This document shows, one piece after another, positions 35,500 through 44,027 of a stretch of 53,309 nucleotides of DNA. This DNA is from Hyphomicrobiales bacterium (GTDB lineage: Bacteria > Pseudomonadota > Alphaproteobacteria > Rhizobiales > Beijerinckiaceae). Below the pieces are notes generated by a model, which saw only the letters and a list, made by a program, of their open reading frames with translations, ran no database searches and was not told where the DNA came from. The DNA lies in NCBI GenBank assembly GCA_003963405.1, contig RXIY01000001.1, forward strand, positions 1-53,309, read 5' to 3'. Each line of letters begins with the position of its first letter. Position 1 is the stretch's first letter. Made by a program: the position numbers and the translations under genes.

Positions 35500-36942
35500 A
35501 TGGACCTTCGTGTGACGCAATTCGATGAAATGGCGGGTTCGGACGGCGCGACCCGCGCCCCCTATCTGAAGCTCGCGCAATGGCTCGACGGCGCGCCTTC
35601 CGACCTGCTGGCCTCCCGGCGCGAACAGGCGGAATTGCTGTTTCGCCGCATCGGCATCACCTTCGCCGTCTATGGCGCGCAAGAGGCGACCGAGCGGCTC
35701 ATTCCCTTCGACATTCTGCCGCGCATCATCGCGCGCAGCGAATGGGCGGCGCTGGAGCGCGGCCTCGCGCAGCGCGTCACCGCCCTCAACATGTTCCTCA
35801 AGGACATTTACGGGGCGGGCGACATTCTCAGGGCCGGCAAGGTGCCGAGCGAACTCGTCTATCGCAATCCCGGCTACTGTCCTGAGATGGCGGGACGGCG
35901 CGCGCCGCATGACATCTTTGTCCATATCGCCGGCGTCGACATCGTACGCACCGACGATCACGGCTTCTATGTGCTCGAGGACAACGCCCGCACCCCGTCC
36001 GGCGTCTCCTACATGCTGGAGAACCGCGAGGTGATGATGCGGCTCTTCCCCGATCTCTTCGCCATGCATCGCGTGGCGCCGATCGAGGACTACCCCGACA
36101 AGCTGCTCGCGACACTGCGCTCGGTTGCGCCGCCACGCGCGGCGAGCGACCCGACCATCGCGCTGATGACGCCGGGCTCCTTCAACTCCGCCTATTACGA
36201 ACACTCTTTCCTGGCCGACAAGTTGGGCGTGGAGCTCGTCGAAGGCCGCGACCTCTTCGTCAAGGACGACGTCGTCTATATGCGGACCACGGAAGGACCG
36301 CGCCGCGTCGACGTGATCTACCGACGCATCGACGACGACTTCCTCGATCCGCTGACGTTCCGGCCCGATTCGGCGCTGGGCGTCGCCGGGCTGATCGGCG
36401 CCTATCATGCGGGCAATGTGACGCTCGCAAATGCAGTGGGCACGGGCGTCGCCGACGACAAGGCGATGTATACTTACATGCCCGACATCATCCGCTTCTA
36501 TCTCGGGGAAGAGCCGCTGCTCCAGAACGTGCCCACCTGGCGCTGCCGCGAACCCGAGGCCCTCGCCTATGTGCTCGACCATCTGGACGAGCTTGTGGTC
36601 AAGGAAGTGAACGGCTCGGGTGGCTACGGCATGCTCGTCGGGCCGCACGCCTCGCGGGGTCAGATCGAGGAATTCCGCGCCAAGCTGAAAGCGCAGCCCG
36701 ACAATTTCATCGCGCAGCCGACGCTTGCCCTGTCCACCTGTCCGATCTCCGTCGCGCAGGGCGTTGCGCCGCGCCATGTCGATCTGCGGCCTTTCGTCCT
36801 GCAAGGCGCGAATGGCGTGCGCGTCGTGCCGGGAGGCCTCACGCGCGTCGCCATGACCGAGAAGTCTCTCGTCGTGAATTCGAGCCAGGGGGGCGGAACC
36901 AAGGACACATGGGTGATCGACGACGCAGCGGGAGCTGCATGA
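35500..36942 (+). CDS. Circularly permuted ATP-grasp protein (CP_ATPgrasp)
   Basis: A 480-residue protein of the circularly permuted ATP-grasp class (DUF404/DUF407). Characteristic parts: YRNPGYCPEM, VLEDNARTPSGVSYMLENR (metal/substrate loop), SFNSAYYEHSFLADKLGVELVEG, VVKEVNGSGGYGML (ATP-binding glycine loop) and AQPTLALSTCP. By fold it should form amide bonds from a carboxylate, amine and ATP; peptide-tagging or peptide synthesis has been predicted, not shown. ATG 35500 follows AAGGAGAGGAGCG. The stop overlaps an ATG of the next frame. Confidence 0.88.
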   Translation: MDLRVTQFDEMAGSDGATRAPYLKLAQWLDGAPSDLLASRREQAELLFRRIGITFAVYGAQEATERLIPFDILPRIIARSEWAALERGLAQRVTALNMFLKDIYGAGDILRAGKVPSELVYRNPGYCPEMAGRRAPHDIFVHIAGVDIVRTDDHGFYVLEDNARTPSGVSYMLENREVMMRLFPDLFAMHRVAPIEDYPDKLLATLRSVAPPRAASDPTIALMTPGSFNSAYYEHSFLADKLGVELVEGRDLFVKDDVVYMRTTEGPRRVDVIYRRIDDDFLDPLTFRPDSALGVAGLIGAYHAGNVTLANAVGTGVADDKAMYTYMPDIIRFYLGEEPLLQNVPTWRCREPEALAYVLDHLDELVVKEVNGSGGYGMLVGPHASRGQIEEFRAKLKAQPDNFIAQPTLALSTCPISVAQGVAPRHVDLRPFVLQGANGVRVVPGGLTRVAMTEKSLVVNSSQGGGTKDTWVIDDAAGAA

Positions 36943-37082
36943 TGCTGGACGGTCTTCACGCCTTCGAGGATGTCGAGCGGCGCATGTATGGCGAAGCCGG
37001 CGACGCCGCGCCCCGCCTCCCCGCGCCGCTCTCGACGATCAGAAAAGACATCAGGCGCGAGCGCGCGCAGACGGAACGACAC

Positions 37083-38030
37083 ATGCTTTCGAGCACAGCC
37101 GACAATCTCTACTGGCTCGCCCGCTATATGGAGCGCGCAGATTTCCTGGCCCGCGCGATCGAAGCGTCGCGCCGACTCGCCGCCTTGCCGAAAACCTATG
37201 GCGGCGCCGACACGGAATGGGGAAGCGTGCTCTTGTCCTCCGGGGCCGCGCAGGCTTTCGAAGCCGCCGGCCAGCCGCTCAGCGAGGCCAATGTCATCGA
37301 GTTTCTCACCTTTTCACGCGAGAATCCGAGTTCGATTCGCAATTGCATCGAATGCGCGCGCACCAATGCGCGCGCCGTGCGCACGGCGCTCACCGTCGAA
37401 ATGTGGGAGGCCATCAACGGCGCCTATCTCGAGATGAAGGCGATGGAGGCGCGCCGCGGCGCCTATTCGTCGGACGAACTGGGCCGCTTCCTCGAATTCG
37501 TGAAGCAGACGTCCCTCACCTATGACGGCGGCGCCTATCGGACCATGCTGCGCAACGACGCCTATTGGTTCTCGCGCGTCGGCCTCTTCGTCGAGCGCGC
37601 GGACAACACCGCCCGCCTGCTCGACGTGAAATATCACGTGCTCCTGCCGGAGAAGGAGATCGTCGGCGGTTCGCTGGATTATTTTCAATGGTCGGCGATC
37701 CTGCGCGCGGTCTCCGCGCATACGGCGTACCACTGGGTTTATCGCACCAGCATGAAACCCTGGCTTGTGGCCGATCTTCTCATCCTGCGTCCCGAGATGC
37801 CGCGTTCGCTCATTTCCTGCTATGAAAGCATCGTGCGCAACCTCGACAATCTCGCCCGCGCCCATGGTCGGCAGGGCGGCGCGCAGCGCCAGGCGCGCAG
37901 CACATATGGCAAGCTCGAAGCACTCACCATGGAAAGCGTCTTCCAAGGCGGCCTTCACGAATTCGTCCAGGGATTCCTCAGCGAGAACAACCGCCTCGGG
38001 GCGCTCATAACGGAACAATATCTCTTCTGA
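37083..38030 (+). CDS. Alpha-E domain protein (DUF403)
   Basis: A 315-residue, nearly all-helical protein starting MLSSTADNLYWLARYMERADF, the usual alpha-E N-terminus, and rich in glutamate- and arginine-bearing helices. Function unknown; genes of the family consistently neighbour CP-ATP-grasp and transglutaminase genes. An in-frame ATG at 36939 overlaps the previous stop and would add 48 residues (MMLDGLHAFEDVERRMYG...), so the true start might be coupled; family length favours 37083. Confidence 0.87.
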   Translation: MLSSTADNLYWLARYMERADFLARAIEASRRLAALPKTYGGADTEWGSVLLSSGAAQAFEAAGQPLSEANVIEFLTFSRENPSSIRNCIECARTNARAVRTALTVEMWEAINGAYLEMKAMEARRGAYSSDELGRFLEFVKQTSLTYDGGAYRTMLRNDAYWFSRVGLFVERADNTARLLDVKYHVLLPEKEIVGGSLDYFQWSAILRAVSAHTAYHWVYRTSMKPWLVADLLILRPEMPRSLISCYESIVRNLDNLARAHGRQGGAQRQARSTYGKLEALTMESVFQGGLHEFVQGFLSENNRLGALITEQYLF

Positions 38031-38063
38031 CTCTCGAGAGCGCGTTCTCACCGGAGTTTCAAG

Positions 38064-38909
38064 ATGCGCATCCGCATCCGCCACGAAACCACCTATCGTT
38101 ACCTCAAGCCGGCCAAGTCCGTCATCCAGCATCTGCGGCTGACGCCCCGCAATTTTGACGGCCAGCATGTCAAGAACTGGCGCATCGAGGTCGACCGCGA
38201 TTGCCGGCTGACCAGCGCCGAGGACGCCTTTGGCAACATCCTCCATCGTTTCACGGCCGATGGACCGCTCGACTCGATCACGACCACGGTCGAGGGGGAA
38301 ATCGCCACTTTCGACACGGCCGGCGTCGCCTCGGGCGCGCTCGAACGCTTTCCGCCGGCGCTCTACATGCGGCAGACGCCACTGACCGCGCCCAGCGCCG
38401 AAATCCTCGATTTCGCACGGGAGACCGCACGCGGTGGCGACGATCTGTCCCGGCTCCATGCGCTTTTGGCGGCGATTTACGCGGAAATGAACTTCGACAC
38501 GGACGCGACCCACGCCGCGACGACCGCGGTCGAAGCCTTCGACGCGCGCAAGGGCGTGTGTCAGGACTTCGCACATCTTTTCATCGCCTGCGCGCGGGCG
38601 ATCGACGCGCCGGCGCGCTATGTCAGCGGCTATTATCTGAGAAGCGACGGCGACGCGCAGGTCGCGGGCCACGCCTGGGCGGAAGCCCATGTCGCGGGCC
38701 TCGGCTGGGTCGGCTTCGATCCAGCCCATGGCCTTTCGCCCGGCGAGCGCCATCTGCGCTTGGCGACCGGGCTCGACTATCTGGGCGCCGCCCCCGTTCG
38801 GGGCGCCCGCGCGGGGGGCGCGGGCGAGACGATGGGGGTGAAGGTGCGCGTGGCGCCGAGCGTCGCCCAAAGCCCAAGTCCAAGCCAGAGTCAGAGCCAG
38901 GCCCAGTAG
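38064..38909 (+). CDS. Transglutaminase-like cysteine peptidase
   Basis: A 281-residue protein. An N-terminal all-beta domain (MRIRIRHETTYRYLKPA) precedes a transglutaminase-like core with a complete triad: C166 in KGVCQDFAHL, H203 in GHAWAEAH and D219 in GFDPAHG. The family contains predicted peptidases or amide-bond-forming enzymes. The C-terminal end is a low-complexity SPSPSQSQSQAQ tail. It is the third gene of the CP-ATP-grasp/alpha-E operon, 33 bases after the alpha-E stop. Confidence 0.88.
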   Translation: MRIRIRHETTYRYLKPAKSVIQHLRLTPRNFDGQHVKNWRIEVDRDCRLTSAEDAFGNILHRFTADGPLDSITTTVEGEIATFDTAGVASGALERFPPALYMRQTPLTAPSAEILDFARETARGGDDLSRLHALLAAIYAEMNFDTDATHAATTAVEAFDARKGVCQDFAHLFIACARAIDAPARYVSGYYLRSDGDAQVAGHAWAEAHVAGLGWVGFDPAHGLSPGERHLRLATGLDYLGAAPVRGARAGGAGETMGVKVRVAPSVAQSPSPSQSQSQAQ

Positions 38910-38919
38910 GATAAGGCCT

Positions 38920-39288
38920 TCAGGCCGCCACCCTGTCCGGCCCGGCCTCGCATTCGATCGCCGGCGCCAGTTCGGCCCAGCGCAGGCCCGCCTCGTCATA
39001 ACGAAGCCCGGCGGCTCCCTGCCGCTGGAGCGCCTCGACGACCTTGGGCCAGACGCCCTTTTTCTCCCAGCGGTGGTAACGCGTATAGGTTGTGTACCAC
39101 TTCCCGAATTCCGGGGGCAGGCCACGCCAGGGCGACCCCGTGCGCGCGACCCAGAACACGCCCTCCAGGAACAGCCGGTTATCGCGCCCGTGGCAGCCGG
39201 GATCCCCTTCTTTCCCCGGAAGAAGCGGCGCAACCGCCGTCCAAAGCTCGTCCGTCAAGATTTTGTCGTCCACCCCAGCCTCCGTCAT
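38920..39288 (-). pseudogene. IS5-family transposase fragment (first reading frame)
   Basis: A 122-codon frame containing the N-terminal, DUF4096-like part of IS5/IS1031-type transposases (LTDELWTAVAPLLPG, RLFLEGVFWVARTGSPWRGLPPEFG, TRYHRWEKKGVW). The second half with the DDE catalytic core is absent: the frame ends 10 bases from the transglutaminase stop. A minus-strand TTGACA lies at 39357-39362, upstream of it. It is a decayed insertion, not an intact element. Confidence 0.7.
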
Positions 39289-39328
39289 TGACCGAGCAAG
39301 GCCAGCCCCTGGCCCCCAAATCACAGTC

Positions 39329-39371
39329 AAGCTTATGCTACCGGAGGTTGCATTCTTGTCAACATAAGCTT
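39329..39371. repeat. Nine-base inverted repeat next to the IS remnant
   Basis: AAGCTTATG (39329-39337) and CATAAGCTT (39363-39371), perfect, separated by 25 bases. It may be a remnant of the insertion-sequence end or an operator. Nothing else is recognised from here to the tRNA at 39529. Confidence 0.45.
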
Positions 39372-39528
39372 CGCCGTAAATTTTTCGTTAACGCCGCGGA
39401 CAGACCACGACGCAGCCGCGTGGGAGGCGCCAGCCGACGCCCCCGTCACCACGCTTGCGACTCGCGCCGGGCTGTGGCACAAGGCGCTTGTCCGCGCGGC
39501 CGAAGGCTGCGAGGTACGAAAACCCAGC

Positions 39529-39603
<75 letters not shown>

Positions 39604-39719
39604 TTCTCTCATCGAAGCGGCTGCGCGAGCGTCTTCCCGGAATGGGCAAGGGCGTCTGCCGCCGCGCAGGGCCATCGACCCGGTAATTCATCCGTTTTTT
39701 CCAACACATGCCTGCGCGG

Positions 39720-39736
39720 TTGGAACGCTTCTTGCA
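39720..39736 (+). promoter_or_regulatory. Sigma-54-like promoter upstream of nasT
   Basis: TTGGAACG, then CTTC, then TTGCA: GG at 39722-39723 and GC at 39734-39735 are separated by exactly 10 bases, as sigma-54 holoenzyme requires; only one base deviates from the TGGCACG core. A start near 39747 would leave a short leader before nasT. No NtrC-type palindrome was found by eye in the 115 bases before it. Confidence 0.5.
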
Positions 39737-39768
39737 GCGCCGCACGCGAAGATGTTACGGGCGCAAAA

Positions 39769-40341
39769 TTGAAAATTGTTATCGTCGATGAAAGTCCGAT
39801 CCGGGCCGCGATCCTCGAGGAGGGTTTGCGGGAAGCGGGGTTTGTCGAAGTCGAGCGCATCGCGCAGACGCACAATCTGCTCAAGCGCGTCTACGCCATC
39901 GACCCCGACGTCATTCTGATCGATCTCGAAAACCCCTCCCGCGACGAACTCGAACAGATGTTCCAGGTCAGCCGCGCCGTCCGGCGGCCGGTCGCCATGT
40001 TCGTCGATCAGTCGGACGCAGCCTCGATTCAGGCGTCGGTGGACGCCGGCGTCTCCGCCTATATCGTCGACGGCCTGAAGAAAGAACGGATCAGGTCGAT
40101 CCTCGACCTCTGCATCTCGCGATTCAACGCCTTCGCGAGCCTGCAAAGCGAACTCGAGCGTGCGAAATCGGATTTGCTGGCGCGCAAGACGATCGACCGC
40201 GCCAAGGGGATTTTGATGAAGTCCAAAAACCTGTCGGAGGACGAGGCCTATCGGCTGCTGCGCGGCGTCGCCATGCGCGAGAACAAGAGAATCGCCGATA
40301 TCGCACAGTCCGTCATTACGGCGTCGGAGTTGCTGAAATGA
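39769..40341 (+). CDS. nasT: NasT, ANTAR-domain antitermination response regulator
   Basis: A 190-residue protein: pseudo-receiver 1-115 (LKIVIVDESPIRAAI; D54-like acidic residue in ILIDLENPS), coiled linker, and a C-terminal ANTAR domain from about 135 with RAKGILMKSKNLSEDEAYRLLRGVAMRENKRIADIA. ANTAR proteins bind paired hexaloop hairpins and prevent termination. No in-frame ATG precedes; TTG 39769 is the start. The stop overlaps nasS (ATGA). NasS holds NasT inactive without nitrate or nitrite. Its predicted target is the leader at 41657-41759. Confidence 0.9.
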   Translation: MKIVIVDESPIRAAILEEGLREAGFVEVERIAQTHNLLKRVYAIDPDVILIDLENPSRDELEQMFQVSRAVRRPVAMFVDQSDAASIQASVDAGVSAYIVDGLKKERIRSILDLCISRFNAFASLQSELERAKSDLLARKTIDRAKGILMKSKNLSEDEAYRLLRGVAMRENKRIADIAQSVITASELLK

Positions 40342-41492
40342 TGTCCCGCCGTCCGATCAAGATCGGATTCATGCCGCTTGTCGATGCGGCCAGTCTCTTC
40401 ATTGCGGTCGACAAGGGTTTTGCGGCGGTCGAGGGCCTCGACGTCGAGCTCGTGCGCGAGGTGTCCTGGTCCAACATTCGCGATCGTCTCGCCATCGGCC
40501 ATTATGACGCAGCGCATCTCCTTGCGCCGATGGCCATCGCCGCGACGCTCGGCCTCAACCAGGCGAGAGTCGCGCTCGTGGCGCCCTTCAATCTGGCCTT
40601 CAACGGCAACGCCATAACAGTCTCGCGCGATCTCCATGCCCGCCTGCTTGCGGCCGCGGACGGCGATATCGCCGACCCGTCCGTCAGCGCCCGCGCCCTG
40701 GAAAAAATCATCCGCGAAGGCGAGCGGCGTGGCGCTGAGCCGCTGACCTTCGGCATGACGTTTCCCTTCTCTGCGCATAATTACCAGTTGCGCTACTGGA
40801 TGGCTCAAGGAGGCGTCGATCCTGATCGGGATCTTCGCCTTGTCGTGCTGCCGCCGCCCTTCATGGCGGAAAATCTCGCCAAGGGACAGGTCGACGGCTT
40901 CTGCGTCGGCGCTCCCTGGAGCGAGGTCGCCGCGGAAGCCGGCGTCGGCGTCATTCTCCACTCCGCAAGCAGGATCTTCAGCCCGACCCCGGAGAAGACC
41001 CTGGCGATGCGGGAGCGCATGGCCAAAGACGAGCCCTCGCTCGTCGTCGCGCTCATCAACGCCTGTCTGAAAGCTTCGGATTTCATCGCATCGCCACAGA
41101 ATGACGAGGAAGTCGCGTCGATACTCGCACGCCCGAACCGGGTTGGCGTCGAGGCGCGGATACTCCGTCGCATCCTCTACGACCGCCGGAATGCATCGAC
41201 TCCCGGCGCCGACGGCGATCTGATGCTTGGCGACCGTGTCCTCGGCCGTCCCTTTCCCTATCAGGCGGCCTGGCTCTATGCGCAGATGGCGCGCTGGGGG
41301 CAGGCGCGCTTGTCGATCGACGCCCTTGGCGCGTCGAAACGCGTGTTCGATCCTTGCTTTTTCGACAGGGCCGAGGGCTGCGCGCATAAAACCGCGCCGC
41401 GTCCCATCACGGCCTTCGCCGGTCCTTCCTTCGACGCCGGCGACATCCCGGCCTATGTCGCGGGCTTCGCAATTGGCGCGAAGCCCGAGTGA
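40338..41492 (+). CDS. nasS: NasS, nitrate/nitrite sensor of the NrtA family
   Basis: A 384-residue protein related to the nitrate-binding NrtA/CmpA proteins (IKIGFMPLVDAASLFIAVDKGF; PPPFMAENLAKGQVDGFCVGAPW) but without signal peptide or twin-arginine motif, so cytoplasmic. This is the known form of NasS, which binds nitrate or nitrite and then releases NasT. ATG 40338 overlaps the nasT stop (ATGA). The gene is upstream of the leader region of the nitrate operon. Confidence 0.9.
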   Translation: MMSRRPIKIGFMPLVDAASLFIAVDKGFAAVEGLDVELVREVSWSNIRDRLAIGHYDAAHLLAPMAIAATLGLNQARVALVAPFNLAFNGNAITVSRDLHARLLAAADGDIADPSVSARALEKIIREGERRGAEPLTFGMTFPFSAHNYQLRYWMAQGGVDPDRDLRLVVLPPPFMAENLAKGQVDGFCVGAPWSEVAAEAGVGVILHSASRIFSPTPEKTLAMRERMAKDEPSLVVALINACLKASDFIASPQNDEEVASILARPNRVGVEARILRRILYDRRNASTPGADGDLMLGDRVLGRPFPYQAAWLYAQMARWGQARLSIDALGASKRVFDPCFFDRAEGCAHKTAPRPITAFAGPSFDAGDIPAYVAGFAIGAKPE

Positions 41493-41656
41493 CTTTTTTG
41501 AAGTCGTTCGGCCTCATGGTTTGGCGCCCTACGCCCAGCGCCGCGGCGCCGAACAAGGCGCGCCCGGACGCCCCCGTTCAAGCCCGCCCCCTTGTTTTGA
41601 GTGGCGTTCGCCGCATGAGCCCGACTTGGCGCCGCTATTGCAATTGAGTTCTTGAA
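41493..41656 (+). promoter_or_regulatory. Upstream control region of the nitrate operon with sigma-54 promoter
   Basis: The gap after nasS. TTGGCGCC (41626-41633), four bases, TTGCA (41638-41642): GG and GC are exactly 10 bases apart, matching the -24/-12 consensus. Predicted start is about 41652-41655, which puts the first leader hairpin almost at the 5' end. Upstream sequence is GC-rich with repeats of GGCGCC; no NtrC-type palindrome is evident, so the activator site is not identified. Confidence 0.62.
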
Positions 41657-41759
41657 CGCGCCGCTCGTGGCGCGGAGCCCATCGAAGGGCTCATGCAGCA
41701 ACGCCGCTGTGACGAAAACGTCCGAAGCTTTCGGACTTTTCGCGCAGCGGCTTTTTTTT
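41657..41759 (+). promoter_or_regulatory. ANTAR-type antitermination leader with intrinsic terminator
   Basis: Four structures follow each other. Hairpin 0: CGCGCC / GGCGCG, 41657-41674, loop GCTCGT. Hairpin P1: GAGCCC-ATCGAA-GGGCTC, 41675-41692. Hairpin P2: CAGC-AACGCC-GCTG, 41696-41709. Both P1 and P2 have six-base loops with A at position 1 and G at position 4, the two-hexaloop signature recognised by ANTAR regulators. Terminator: GCCGCTG (41703-41709), an inner hairpin GTCCGAA / TTCGGAC, CAGCGGC (41745-41751), then eight T (41752-41759). The 3' arm of P2 is the 5' arm of the terminator, so P1-P2 and terminator exclude each other. NasT is encoded upstream. The first gene starts at 41796. 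Confidence 0.85.
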
Positions 41760-41795
41760 CGCCACACGCGCGGCGCGCAGGATCGGAGGTAATCG

Positions 41796-43106
41796 ATGTC
41801 GACGACATCAGGCGGTCTTTCAGCAGGGGCGATGCTCGATCGAAGAAGCGTGCTGAAAGGCGCGGCGGCCACTGTAGCGGCGGCCGCGACCGGCGCGCCG
41901 CGCGGCGTGTTCGCCGAGTCGGCGGGTCCCGAGACGACGAAAGCGGTCCTTGGCTACATCGCCCTCACGGATGCAGCGCCGCTCATTGTCGCAAAGGAAA
42001 AGGGGCTCTTTGCAAAATACGGGATGCCCGATGTCGAGGTCGTCAAACAGGCGTCGTGGGGCGCGACCCGCGACAATCTCGTTCTCGGCGGCGCGTCCAA
42101 TGGCGTCGACGGCGCCCATATTCTGACGCCCATGCCCTTCCTCATCGCCACAGGCAAGGTGACGCAGAACAACACGCCGACGCCGATGTATATCCTCGCG
42201 CGGCTCAACCTCGATTGCCAGGGGATTTCGGTCTCCAACGAATATGTGGATCTCAAGGCGACCGTAAAGGCGGATTCGCTGAAAGCCGCTTTCGCGCAAA
42301 AGAAAGCCCAGGGAAAAGAGGTCAAGGTCGCCATGACCTTCCCCGGCGGCACGCATGATCTCTGGCTTCGTTACTGGCTCGCGGCGGCGGGCATAGACCC
42401 CGACAAGGACGTCTCCACCATCGTGGTTCCGCCGCCGCAGATGGTCGCGAATATGAAGGTCGGCAATATGGACGCCTTCTGCGTCGGCGAGCCCTGGAAC
42501 GAGCAGCTCGTCACGCAGGGCGTCGGCTACTCGGCCTGCACGACGAGCGAGCTGTGGCAAAAACATCCCGAGAAGGCGCTCGGCATGCGCGCGGAATGGG
42601 TCGACAGGAATCCAAAAGCCGCTCGGGCGCTCGTCGCCGCCGTGATCGAGGCGCAGCAATGGTCCGACAGGAATGAAAATAAAGCCGAAGTCGCGGCGAT
42701 CATCGGACGCCGGCAATGGCTCAGTGCGCCGGTACCCGACATTGCGGGCCGCCTGAAAGGCGACATCAATTACGGCGCGGGCCGCACGGAGAAAGGCACG
42801 ACATACGGGATGAAATTCTGGCGCGACAACGCCTCATATCCTTTCAAGAGCCATGACGCCTGGTTCGTTACAGAGGAAATCCGCTGGGGAAAGCTGGATC
42901 CGAAGACCGACATCAAGGGCCTCGTCGCCAAGGTCAATCGCGAAGACATATGGCGCGAAGCGGCAAAGACCGCCGGAGTCTCGCAAAGGGACATTCCCTC
43001 GTCGACGTCGCGCGGGAAGGAGACCTTCTTCGACGGGAAGGTCTTCGATCCCGAAAGACCGCTCGATTATCTGAAAAGCCAATCCATCAAGCGCGCCGTG
43101 GCCTGA
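41796..43106 (+). CDS. nrtA: Nitrate ABC transporter, substrate-binding protein
   Basis: A 436-residue protein with a twin-arginine export signal (LDRRSVLKGAAATVAAA, residues 15-31) and the NrtA core (GYIALTDAAPLIVAKEKGLF; FPGGTHDLWLRYWL; PPPQMVANMKVGNMDAFCVGEPW). It binds nitrate and possibly nitrite in the periplasm and delivers it to NrtB. ATG 41796 follows GGAGGT at five bases. It is the first gene behind the antitermination leader. Confidence 0.92.
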   Translation: MSTTSGGLSAGAMLDRRSVLKGAAATVAAAATGAPRGVFAESAGPETTKAVLGYIALTDAAPLIVAKEKGLFAKYGMPDVEVVKQASWGATRDNLVLGGASNGVDGAHILTPMPFLIATGKVTQNNTPTPMYILARLNLDCQGISVSNEYVDLKATVKADSLKAAFAQKKAQGKEVKVAMTFPGGTHDLWLRYWLAAAGIDPDKDVSTIVVPPPQMVANMKVGNMDAFCVGEPWNEQLVTQGVGYSACTTSELWQKHPEKALGMRAEWVDRNPKAARALVAAVIEAQQWSDRNENKAEVAAIIGRRQWLSAPVPDIAGRLKGDINYGAGRTEKGTTYGMKFWRDNASYPFKSHDAWFVTEEIRWGKLDPKTDIKGLVAKVNREDIWREAAKTAGVSQRDIPSSTSRGKETFFDGKVFDPERPLDYLKSQSIKRAVA

Positions 43107-43125
43107 AAAAGGAAAAGAGAGCAGC

Positions 43126-44016
43126 ATGACGATGCCCCTCACGCGCGATGAGCGCACGCCAGCCATCTACGACGACGAAATCGAGGAAGCCTTCCGACGC
43201 CGCCGCACGCCGTTGCTGATCAAATACAAGGAACCGATTAAGGCGTTCTTCGCCGCGCTCCTGCCCCCGCTGATCACGCTCGCGCTGCTTCTTCTCGTCT
43301 GGCAGCTTCTCTGCGCCAGGCCGACTGCGGCGCTTCCCTCGCCCGCGCGCATCTGGTCAGAGGCGTCCGACCTCATTCTGCATCCTTTCTACCAGGCAGG
43401 CTCGCAGGACATGGGATTGGGGTGGCGCGTCGTCACATCCCTGCGGCGCGTTGCGGTCGGTTTCGGGCTTGCGAGCGTCGCGGGGGTGCTTCTCGGCGCC
43501 TTTGTCGGTCAGTCACAGTGGGCGACGCGCGGACTCGATCCGATTTTTCAGGTGTTGCGCACCGTGCCTCCGCTCGCGTGGCTGCCGATCTCGCTCGCCG
43601 CCTTCCGCGATAGCCAGCCGTCGGCCATCTTCGTGATCTTCATCACCTCGATCTGGCCGATCATCATCAACACCGCCGTCGGCATCAGGAACATTCCGCA
43701 AGATTACCGCAACGTCGCGGCGGTGCTGCGTCTCAACCAGCTCGAGTTCTTCTGGAAGATCATGATCCCCTCCGCGGCTCCCTATATCTTCACGGGCCTG
43801 CGCATCGGCATTGGCCTCTCCTGGCTCGCCATCGTCGCCGCCGAAATGCTCACGGGCGGCGTCGGCGTCGGCTTCTTCATCTGGGACGCCTGGAACTCAT
43901 CGCGACTGCCCGACATCTTCGTTGCGCTCGCCTATATCGGCGTCACGGGATTCATCCTCGATCGTCTCGTCGCTCTTCTCGGCTATCTCGCGACGCGCGG
44001 CATGCAGACGAACTAG
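43126..44016 (+). CDS. nrtB: Nitrate ABC transporter, permease
   Basis: A 296-residue permease of the NrtB/SsuC type with about six helices and the EAA motif region (AAVLRLNQLEFFWKIMIPSAAPYIFTG, about 200-226). It forms the membrane channel with NrtC as ATPase. Starts at ATG 43126 behind GAGAGCAG, 19 bases after nrtA; nrtC begins 11 bases after its stop. Confidence 0.92.
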   Translation: MTMPLTRDERTPAIYDDEIEEAFRRRRTPLLIKYKEPIKAFFAALLPPLITLALLLLVWQLLCARPTAALPSPARIWSEASDLILHPFYQAGSQDMGLGWRVVTSLRRVAVGFGLASVAGVLLGAFVGQSQWATRGLDPIFQVLRTVPPLAWLPISLAAFRDSQPSAIFVIFITSIWPIIINTAVGIRNIPQDYRNVAAVLRLNQLEFFWKIMIPSAAPYIFTGLRIGIGLSWLAIVAAEMLTGGVGVGFFIWDAWNSSRLPDIFVALAYIGVTGFILDRLVALLGYLATRGMQTN

Positions 44017-44027
44017 GGAAGCGAACA

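Noticed and set aside
37314-39233. 639-codon open frame on the minus strand
   Set aside because: Antisense to alpha-E and transglutaminase genes, which have clear motifs; no recognisable domain in the antisense product.
41493-41626. NtrC binding sites upstream of the nitrate operon
   Set aside because: I looked for GCAC-N6/7-GTGC type palindromes and found none convincing; the activator site remains unknown.
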